From the NCBI GenBank assembly GCA_002803225.1, contig NXFV01000542.1:1-24304 (forward strand): DNA of 24,304 bases, in the 5' to 3' direction. This document shows positions 10,894 to 19,651 of the stretch, one piece after another. Position 1 is the stretch's first letter, and every line of letters begins with the position of its first letter. Made by a program: the position numbers and the translations under genes. Below the pieces are notes generated by a model, which was not told the origin of the DNA, did not search any database, and saw only the letters and a list, made by a program, of their open reading frames with translations. The DNA is from Gamarada debralockiae (Eukaryota; Ascomycota; Leotiomycetes; Helotiales; Hyphodiscaceae).

Positions 10894-12480
10894 TAACTCA
10901 AGATCTCTCGATGAAACATTATGGAAACTAAAGACGGAACGATTTGAGCATAAATATCATGATAACAGGCATTACGAGCACCTGCTTCTTATATTTGCTC
11001 GGTGGTGAGAAGAACTCATCATTCTGAGTTACTCCCCGCAAGTCATGTTACCAAGCACGACAGAAACTCCCAGTCAGGGAGACTTCCATTCAGTCTCATG
11101 CAACTCCCCAACACATCTCCACCGTCGCAGTTGATCCCTCGAGAGCCGCTGCAATTTAAGGAACCGAGCGATGACGGCGTGAACCCAATGCGTTCTCGAA
11201 TATAATGTGGGATTAGTCGATCCGATTGAGGTCATCGTTCACAAGGTTACTCCAAGCGAAGGAAAAGGGGGGTGGGGGGGGATGTATTGTAAGATTATAC
11301 CCGGGATGCCGGCTAACCTCTCTTGGAATTGCGTCGCTCGCGACGCCGTGCTCAACAGCCGAAATACAAAGTGGTAATTGAGTCGAAGACATCATAGACC
11401 TATCGTCAGTGTTGCCTTAAATATTCGTATCTCTCATCCCCGAAATGTCAACTCCATTCAACGCTCCCAGCGTATTGACCGGTATGGAGTTTGCCTAGTA
11501 ATTGAATGAGTGGCGAGATGTGCACCTTCAGAGAATGAATTACGATAAGTAGGTTTGGAGCATGTTCAATCAATTCGGTGTGAGAGCCAGGCATTGCGTC
11601 TGTCATTGATAAAGAAGTGACTAGTGCTTGGGCTTCGGGATTGCTCGGCGGAGAGAGCTCGGAATCGTTGCTATGGGCCGAAAGAAATAGCTAAGGCTCA
11701 TGCCAAAACCATATACGGTGAATGGATTGGAAAAGCCGGAGAAAACGGGCGATGTGCAAACAACCGTTGTCAAAGCCATCTCGCCCGTCCAGGCTCGTCA
11801 GGGGTTGCTAGTTCACATACTTAATTTGGGGACGTAGAGGTGGAGGGCAACAATAGCACGTTTATCCTTCGGGTGTCTTATCCAGTGTCAGCGAATCCAG
11901 TACCTCTCTCAGTAAAGGCCCGCGTTGGTTAATTGGCATCCAGTTTTCTATAACCCTTCCCTCTTTCATGAAGTGGTAATTGATATTAGTTAGGACTTGT
12001 TTATGTAATCACTGCGCTATTGTACGTGGTATAAATGGACTGGAAGAGCTCCATCACTATCTTCATCATTCATCATCATTTTCAACAAGTAAGTCGTACA
12101 ATCAATGAAGAAGTCCCAGTCCATCAAGCTCATCAATCTAACGTCACTACTGTGTACTCTCACTATTGCCATAACCGCTCTGATCTTCTGACCGAATCGC
12201 TTGTTCGAAGCAGTCAATCCTTTGTTCTTCAGATCAACCAATACTCTACTGAATCTGCCCTAAAATCTTTTTTAGTAGTTTCTTTCTAGACTACAGCTTT
12301 CAATCTTGACATTCAGTATCTCAGTGGACGGTATGTGGGTGGTATAGTAAAGACGGTAATGGAAATCTCTTTGAAGTTGGTGTACCATGGCACATATTCG
12401 TGCTCAGCCATCGTAGGAAATATTCTCATCGAACCGGCATGTCTCGCATCTAGTAAAGCGATGCGAGTTTCTCATGCCGC
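10894..12480. other. Non-coding or unrecognised, about 1.6 kb
   Basis: Only short overlapping frames (60-85 codons) on both strands; none has a motif I know. A run of G with few interruptions occurs near 11268-11282. Given the broken genes on either side, this may be old gene debris, but I cannot show it. Confidence 0.4.
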
Positions 12481-12681
12481 TTCAATCACCCTTGCTGCCA
12501 AAAGCATTTCTTGAACTCTGAGAACTTACATCCAGAGGGCCTGGAATGCCGCATCTGATACTTTCTACTTCTATATTAGCTTTGAATCTAGGCAGAACCG
12601 CGAGATTGAAAGCATACTCCAAATCTGATGGACGACCTGTAAATCGATGACAAGTTTCGCATGTCACAAGATTTCCCGACT

Positions 12682-13056
12682 TCAGTTGGTGCCGAGGCTA
12701 TATTGCCTGTACCGAAGTCTAATGGCTGAGATGATACCTCCTGGATGGCGTAATCTAGGTCGCGTAAAGGTTTGCAGAAGTTTTTCAATCAGGTCTTGGA
12801 GACGCAGTGATTGTGTTGCTTGATACTGAGCCTTTTGTTGGCTGATGACGTCGTCTCTCTTCTGAACTTCCGTGTCACTTGCGAATGCTTGTAACGTCAA
12901 TGGATTTTCGCCGGGGACCCTGAAGGCGGGAACCGAACAACTGCTTCTAGCGAGGTCTATACGTTGGTCTAGAGAGTGACTACTAGCTGTAAAAGGTGCG
13001 CTGACAACTTTTTCGATGCTCGGAGGATCAAAAGAGAGCGGCATGGGAGGCAACAT
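12682..13056 (-). CDS. Unrecognised open frame, 124 codons
   Basis: Minus-strand frame starting MLPPMPLSFDPPSIEKVV, with a Gln/Arg-rich helical stretch (RDDVISQQKAQYQATQSLRL) then LIEKLLQTF, ending at a stop after YRQYSLGTN. I do not recognise it. It lies just downstream of, and on the same strand as, the broken zinc-finger regulator gene, so it could be a displaced part of that gene, a separate small gene, or chance. No splice partner was found with confidence. Confidence 0.2.
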   Translation of the reverse strand: MLPPMPLSFDPPSIEKVVSAPFTASSHSLDQRIDLARSSCSVPAFRVPGENPLTLQAFASDTEVQKRDDVISQQKAQYQATQSLRLQDLIEKLLQTFTRPRLRHPGGIISAIRLRYRQYSLGTN

Positions 13057-13131
13057 AACCCTAGGGGATACACAACTTCTTCCACTGACGTCTCATTTAC
13101 AGAAGCATCTTCTTGTCACATGACTTCTTTA

Positions 13132-13970
13132 TGACCTAATCGTCCAGATGCTCGTAAACATTTTGAGCATCGGTGAAAATTGAATTGCAGATACTGCATC
13201 CCCCTTAGCATCTAACGGATAATCTGATAGTGTCTTAGTGTTTGGCCTAATCACTCGTATAAAATATTTCGGTGTCGTCTACGCAACGGAATGAACGCTC
13301 CTAAGATGTCCTTTAAACACGTCTGCTAGGTTGAAGGATTTCTTCGCCGTAGTGCCACTTCCGGGACAATACCTACAGACCGGAGTCCCCTTGTAATGTG
13401 TGAGGGTGTAGCTTATCTTATCGCACTTGTTTTCAAACCCCCTATAATGATACTGGCATGTTTTGGATAGGGCATTTTTTGGCCTTTCGTATTGGGACAT
13501 ACATATCGGTCTTGAGTCTGAAATTGCAGTGCACCACATGTCGATCTGCGAGAGATTTGTAATCTCATAGGGGGTCGCAGATTCTACCGGCGACAAAGAA
13601 ACGTTAAAATACGGCGATTCTGGACGAAACGGCGACTGGTTTCGGGTGCGTGCTGACAAACTCCGATAGGACGAAGCCGATGAAATACCCCTCGAGGATA
13701 TCCCGCTTATGATGAAGGCTTGCCTCAGACAAACAGTCGAAGAGTAGCGAGGCACTGATTGTATTAGCGATGATGGAACAATCATTAACGGTGTATACCT
13801 CGAATCCAAACCTCTTAGAAAGCGACCTCTTTCTTCACAGTGACAATTCCTAAATCCCAAGGCAATTCGTCGACTGGCGTCTCGGTCACAGCCTTGGGTT
13901 TCGTCCCGCTTGGTGAGCCTGGCGGCATGGCGTCAAGAGAGCATGGGCGATCAACACCTTTTACACGAGA
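13132..13970 (-). pseudogene. Broken fungal C2H2 zinc-finger regulator gene
   Basis: Three pieces in three reading frames on the minus strand. About 13815-13970: MPPGSPSGTKPKAVTETPVD then ELPWDLGIVTVKKE, ended by TAA. 13279-13860: contains CQYHYRGFENKCDK and the hallmark CRYCPGSGTTAKKSFNLADV followed by FKGHLRSVHSVA, the C-x2-C...H-x4-H finger of a fungal protein family that usually continues with QTPPN-type text; here CAG has become TAG, and QTTPK would follow. About 13132-13203: GCSICNSIFTDAQNVYEHLD, the family's second cysteine module, now one frame away after the GGGGG run near 13200, and soon ended by TAG. Two frame changes and C-to-T stops show decay, at least partly RIP-like. It was probably a nuclear DNA-binding protein. 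Confidence 0.7.
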
Positions 13971-14493
13971 GACCGGCTGGGCAATGACCTTTCATCTCAC
14001 CTACTCCATTCATCAGCCGCACGCATGACTACACTGTGGTCAGAAGAATCACGACGTACTTCCATCTTCCGGCAACGGAGACAAGGTCGAGATACAATCG
14101 TTATCGGCGGATCTTCCTTGCCCGTAGTTGATGCTCTTTCCACTTCATTGATCTGGTTGGCACTACTCGCAGAGAACCGTCACATGGACGACAAGCTAAG
14201 ACTTCGGGATTGATAGAGCCTGTAGAGGCTGAGATGGAAATTGTAAGAGTTGAAATATGGTGAACTGAAGAAATTGAATGGATGGTTTTCTTAGAAAGGT
14301 GCACTGGTTTGCTGAACCTCGACATCGAACTCGAAGGCGTGTAACACTGTCAGTTGACAGGATTGTGTACAGTAAACAGCATTCGATTGATGAATTAAGA
14401 CTACAGCTATTGATCCTTATATAGAGCATCTAAATAATAGGCAGCTGTGGGCTCTAATACTACAAACTAGGTAGAAATACCACTCTTGATAAA

Positions 14494-14513
14494 TGAGTCA
14501 ATCATGTGACTCA
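14494..14513. promoter_or_regulatory. Facing pair of AP-1/Gcn4-type sites
   Basis: TGAGTCA at 14494-14500 and TGACTCA at 14507-14513 form an inverted pair separated by 6 bp (ATCATG). TGA(G/C)TCA is the binding site of bZIP factors of the Gcn4/CPC1/AP-1 type. It sits upstream of the broken zinc-finger gene on the minus strand, so it may be a relic of that promoter. Confidence 0.35.
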
Positions 14514-14814
14514 CATTCACATGCCAGTATACCACCGAATATATTGATTTTGCTCCTGAGGAAACGTTGACGGTCTGATTCAATAGCCTTCCAGTGTCCA
14601 TGTCCAGAGTACGACCATGCCTGAGCTCGATACGAGTCTTTGGATGATGGGAGTAAAGAGCAGAACTAAAATTAACCTGAGAGACAGACTAAAGATCAAA
14701 TATCGATGATTTTGGTGTGGGGTTTTGACGCCTATTCTAGCGGTTGATGAGGGGAGATCGGGGGGACTACGAGCTTGTTAGCCAGAGATGCTTCTAATAT
14801 ATCTTTGCGTTATT

Positions 14815-15480
14815 TAACAAATTCTCGATAAAAACCTTTACTCTTGTGCTTTGTAAAGCCGCGTTTCGAAAGACTAGCCTTATACCTTTTAATCCTTTAG
14901 TTGTTCTCTCGAAAATAAAGGAATATAGAGGTATATAAGAGATAAGAGAAAATCGCCATCTAATAACAAAGACGAAGAACCTCCATTTGCAACACCACTA
15001 CCTCCTTTCCAGAGCGAATTTAATACACTAATTACAATACAGCATAGAGGAGAGGGCACAATAGTGAAGGATCATATGCTAACTAGGGAGATCACACTAA
15101 TTGCGATTTGAGTACAAGAGAAGATTGAGAAAGCAACAGATTATATAATTCTTAAGGGTCAACCTTCAACTAAGCTTTTGGCAATCAACAATACTAAGGA
15201 AGAAGAGTGAAGGCATGAAATGATGCGCTAAATAAAGACGTTAAAAATATAAAGAGATATATAGTCATATAGTATTAGGCAGATAGCAAAAGATAAGGAA
15301 GACAAAGAAGTGTAGTCAATATATAGGAGAAGCGTCTTGCAGAGCTTTACTGTAAGCGGTATAAGCAAACTTATAGCCAAATTTCCTATGTCATATTATT
15401 AGGCAAGAGATAAGAGAAGGTTTGCATACTATATAACATATAAAGAATTAGGGCTTGAATAATAGGTTTTTATTATATCT
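14815..15480 (+). mobile_element. RIP-damaged transposon coding remnant
   Basis: AT-rich segment in which one plus-strand frame stays protein-like for about 450 nt (roughly 14965-15420), with text such as PPFATPLPPFQSEF, IVKDHMLTREITLIAI, EKIEKATDYIILKGQPSTK and SFTVSGISKLIAKF. It is interrupted by TGA, TAA and TAG codons where CGA, CAA and CAG would fit. The pattern indicates a mobile-element protein (gag-like or ORF1-like is possible) after RIP. No catalytic motif is visible, so the element class is open. Confidence 0.5.
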
Positions 15481-16950
15481 TGAATATCTACGAAAAATCG
15501 CGTATTGCTGGTGATTTGCGCATTGACCGCCAAACGATGCGCCACTCTTCTGATTAGGCAGAGAGACCACGATGGACGAGTGTGTCTCATACTACTCTGC
15601 TATGGCTTTCTCCATCTCCACATTATGGCTGATACTTCAGCACTCTGAAAATAGACCGGCCTCTGGACCCTCGAATTGAATGAAAAGGGATCTAGTTTAT
15701 TGAACTTATAAGTACGAATGATTTATTGTAATTCAGTTGTAGGTTCTAGATTAATCGGGACTACCCACTAATTTTTCGGCTGCGCCAATTAATGGGCTTT
15801 AGCAATACAGTCGTTTTTCATTAATACGGTCGATTTTTTGGGCATAACGACTCTATAAATTATTTTACCGTCGTGACCGTTTTTTTTATCAGTGTAAATG
15901 CATATTGGGTGAGCGCGGAGGGTTGAGATTTTAAGGGAAGATGCCGTTCGCTTCCCTAGTTGCTTATCAGGGAAGGATCGCCGATCGATCCCCAACCACA
16001 AACCGTTCCATTTATTGCGCTGCCATGATGTTCCAGGAGCCATTTCTGTGGGACACTGGGGACTCCCCACACGGTAATTTAACAAGTAGATCGAATCGTA
16101 GAGAAGAGCGCATTAAGCGCCGGGTTTGCCATCGACATTCTACGTTCGTGGCCCAATACACTGTGTGCATGTTACGGATGATACAGTTAGACGCCGTTGT
16201 GCTGACCCTTCTTTGGTAGGTGGGAACGTCGGAGGAACTTTGTGGGCCTGACTGTGGTAGGAGGGATGAGGAGGAGGCAATTCGCAGCCTCCTTTCATCC
16301 TTCCTACCGAGCCGGTTCCAAGCTCATTTCCTGTTCCCAGCCCTAGAACCCCAGAGAAGCACTAATCGTATGCACTCTTGGCAAGCAACCAGTCTGGTTT
16401 CAGCTTTACAGAAACACAAAACTCAGCAGGGTGCCCTGTGCCCTGGACTGCTGCAACTTTGGGGCAGGCTAGGCTTTTGGTGGCCGCGCAACTGTCCATA
16501 GAGAAAGAGAAGTCAGCGGGGAGAGTACCGAAACAAATCGACCGGATTCCCCGCTTGGTTTCTGAACCCTGACAATAAATAGCACCACGAGCCATTTTTG
16601 ACCCGGTTTTGCTCGCTTGTCTCGCATGGCTGGATCCGGCATATTATCAGGCAAGGGTTCGCCAGCCCTTGACAGGGCTTCTGATTCGCTTGCGGACGCC
16701 ATGGGGCACACAATCCTACTTACATGATACAAGGCCAAAGCTGCTGGAATTTCATATAGCCACCACTCCTTACGAAGGTAGAATCCAACGCAGAGGTCAG
16801 TGGCCTAATCACTGGTCGTTTTCAAAGTCCACTTTTCTTTCTACTTTGACGCTGTCACTTGGCTGGAACTTTTTGACTGCCTTTCGTTCCTGCATGGAAA
16901 GATCCTTCAGTCCCATTTATTCTTGGAGCCGTATCCCATAGTTGCCGTCA
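15481..16950. other. Non-coding, partly repeat-like
   Basis: From 15808 to 15896 there is a cluster of related words (ACAGTCG, ACGGTCG, ACGACTC, CCGTCGTGACCG) with T-runs, resembling the end of a Tc1/mariner-type element, but no matching inverted end was found. Several 60-110 codon frames overlap on both strands between 15789 and 16941 without recognisable motifs. The last part would be the promoter of the methyltransferase gene. Confidence 0.35.
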
Positions 16951-16956
16951 GTTAAG

Positions 16957-18394
16957 ATGGGTCTCAAAGACGACTGTGGCTCCAGGCTCAGAAATATGAG
17001 AAGCTCTGAAAGTTTTCCGATATCTACAGGCGCTCAAACAAATGACTCATCTCCAACTCCCACTCGAATCGAGACACCGATTGAAGCAGAAGTGGGTAGC
17101 TGCACCTGCTTCCAGACCCCTGGGACTGACGCTATGTGCAATTAGACACCCTCAGAATCTGGGAGTCCACTAAACGATAAGTTCTGTTCCCCAGATTTTG
17201 GAGACGATATTCTTTCATCTACTGCACCCCCACTATCATCATCCTGGATCACGTGCTGACATGTTCCAGAGCTTCGTCACTATCCCTCACGAACAGCGTA
17301 TATGAGTATCCCAAGGAGAATGGTCGGACCTATCACGGATATCGCGCAGGATGTAATAGCTCACTTCACTGTTCTCTATTCAATATCTGCTCATACAATA
17401 TCTAGCGTATCACTTCCCGAACGATCCCACCGAGACAGATCGTCTCGACTTCCAGTTTGAAATTTTGAAATACTGCTTCGAAGGCCGCAACTCTTTCGCA
17501 CCTATTTCGGACCCTAAATTCATCCTTGATATCGGCACTGGAACCGGGCAATGGGCAGTAGAGATGGGTGACGAGTTTCCAGATGCAAAAGTCGAAGCCA
17601 CCGACCTTTCACCCATTCAACCACGCTCTGTCCCTGAAAACGTTTATTTCTTCATCGACGACGCTAGCGAGGACGATTGGGCCTTGCCAGCGAATCATTA
17701 CGATTATATCCATACACGAGTGCTGCTTGGATGCTTCACTGATTTCAGAGAAATTATTAAGAAAGCATTCTATTATCTAAAGCCTGGAGGTTATATGGAA
17801 AGCCAGGAGATACTGCCCACGGCGAATTGTGACGATGGGACAATGCCAGCTGATTGGCCATTTTTGGATTGGATGAAATACATGGATGAGGCAGCTATGG
17901 AATCTGGCAAGCCATTGAGAATTGCACATAAGCTCAAGCGATGGTATGAAGCATGTGGGTTTGTTGACGTTCAAGAAAAAGTATTCAAGGTGCCTCTGAA
18001 TCCTTGGCCGAAGGACAAGCATCTGAAGATGCTGGGAGAGATGTATGAACACAATTGGTTGTCCGGCTTGCAGGGTTTTACCGTGGCCCCTTTCTCGCGG
18101 GGTTTGAACTGGAATAAGAACGAGATAGAGGTACCTGTTCCTTCCATGATCTCCATGAACCTCGCTGACGCGCTAATATAGGTGTATCTTGTAAACGTGC
18201 GAAAATCTATCTCAGAGAGGCACGTTCATGCATATAACAAAGTGTACGTAGTCTGGGGAAGGAAACCAGACTCTACACCGCAACCGTCCGCGATCCCAAC
18301 TCCAGGCACTTCGGAGGCCTCTATCTCGCAAGCCAAACCCGTAACTGAGAATATACCACTTCCGCCGCAAGACTTTAATGGTATCCCAGTCTAA
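16957..18394 (+). CDS. LaeA-type SAM-dependent methyltransferase
   Basis: Class I methyltransferase of the fungal LaeA-like group. Well-supported exons: 17270-17352, 17406-18130 and 18182-18394, with 53-nt and 51-nt introns in matching phase. SAM motif I is ILDIGTGTGQW (127-137), post-I acidic loop VEATDLSP (150-157), then DYIHTRVL and the KPGGYMESQE strand (213-222). Upstream text YHGYRAGSYHFPNDPTETDR is typical of the family's N-terminus. The tail after WGRKPD is Pro/Ser-rich. The first exon is uncertain: ATG 16957 with a donor at 17136 (GTGCAA) and acceptor at 17268-17269 keeps the frame and gives 399 residues, but the donor is weak. LaeA-like proteins include global regulators and pathway methyltransferases of secondary-metabolite clusters; the substrate is unknown. 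It converges on the P450-terpene synthase gene 1.3 kb away. Confidence 0.85.
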
Positions 18395-18755
18395 CATCCG
18401 CCGACTCCATCGTGACTATCAGGCGTTTACGGGACATCGGCAGGCATTTCTTCGTGTTGTAGAGCATGAGACATACGCAGGGAAATTGTATGCAGATTTT
18501 TCGTGAAGTGTGTTACTCGCGAATAAGCATTGTCAAAAGAGGAGTTCCAGGATAGGAGTTTGAACCATTAAGCATCTGTGTCTGATTCTCCGGGGCACAC
18601 CTTTCGTATTATCAATCTTTAATCCCTAGCTCCTATACTGGTTTTGCTCTGTCTACTCTTTATATGATTTTGCTTGAATCCGTAGATTTAAATGTCTTGG
18701 AATATGGTCACGTGACAGACAAGAAGTAAGGAAAATGTCGTTGGATTATTAAGGC
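18395..18755. other. Intergenic 3' flank of the methyltransferase gene
   Basis: Likely the methyltransferase 3' UTR and spacer. It contains a perfect 10-bp palindrome GTCACGTGAC at 18707-18716, an E-box of the CACGTG type; no gene seen. Confidence 0.4.
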
Positions 18756-19420
18756 TGTGAAGATACTGGAGATACTAATAAACAAACCAAGTACAGCAGT
18801 CTATACTTATAGACTGAAATCTCCCTATTATAGAACACGTCACACTGACCAAGTGATCCCGTGACACCATGTGACTCAGCAGGTATCTCTGACAACCAGA
18901 AACACTGACTACCTGCCTAAAACCAGAGTCACTGATTACTCATTCCAACAAAATGTACACTTATTAGGTGGCCAGAAGTACTCCCCCGGGGGGTCTCCCA
19001 GCTCTTCTAATTGTACTTCTATTCTTTGGGATATTTGGAGATCCTCATACACCAGAAAAAAAGAAGAGAGCTTAAGAACTAAGCGAATATACACAATTGT
19101 AGGAGATCATATGACTGGAGTTATATGATCCTGGAAAATCCCATGGTCACTTGTCGAACTTTTGCCAGGTCCGTCACATTTATACTTAGTCGTCCGGGCG
19201 GATTAAATTCATTACCAGTAACAAAGTATCAGGGCACCAGTATAAGAATAAGTTGTGGTTGCTCAATTATAGAAAGTCTAAGTTAAGAGAGAAGAAAAGA
19301 GTATAGGAGCAGCTGGTAAGGTGCTCTGGCGCGCTAGTCTGGCTCGTCATGGCTGCGTATTACTAAGAGTAAATCTTTCCTAGTTTATACATAATGGTTC
19401 TTACCCTGTGATCCGTCACA
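18756..19420. mobile_element. Possible solo LTR or LTR fragments
   Basis: The 665-bp segment starts TGTGA and ends TCACA (the TG...CA form of LTR ends). It carries a near-start stretch GATACTAATAAACAAACC and a perfect 9-bp-arm hairpin CAGTCTATA-CT-TATAGACTG at 18797-18816. A second possible end, GTCCGTCACA, lies at 19169-19178, echoing ATCCGTCACA at 19411-19420, so two related LTR ends may be nested. Flanking 5-bp words (AAGGC, AAGTT) do not match well, so a target duplication is not shown. It lies between the two convergent genes. Confidence 0.3.
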
Positions 19421-19651
19421 AAGTTTAGTCTTTATAATCAACGAATCAAAAATTAGTGCTTTCCACCTATAAAATTTCTAACTTTATACTTGAATAAGCA
19501 AAATAGAAGGTCTTCAAAGAAATTCTAGTCGCTGCGCAGTCAAACACTTAGCGTTATGATCCACTTTTGAATAATGTCAATCTTTGATATGAACCGAGAG
19601 ATCCCATCATTTTGATCTAAAATTGAAGAAACCCGCATGCCCGAGACCTGA

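Noticed and set aside
15789..16085. 98-codon minus-strand frame overlapping repeat-like words
   Set aside because: Unrecognised text over a likely transposon-end cluster; more likely chance than gene.
16219..16941. Several 90-110 codon frames upstream of the methyltransferase
   Set aside because: They overlap on both strands, lack motifs and occupy the promoter side of the gene.
17465..17470. Methyltransferase start at a TTG codon at 17465
   Set aside because: Upstream in-phase exons encode the family's N-terminal text (YHGYRAGSYHFPNDP), so translation starts further 5'.
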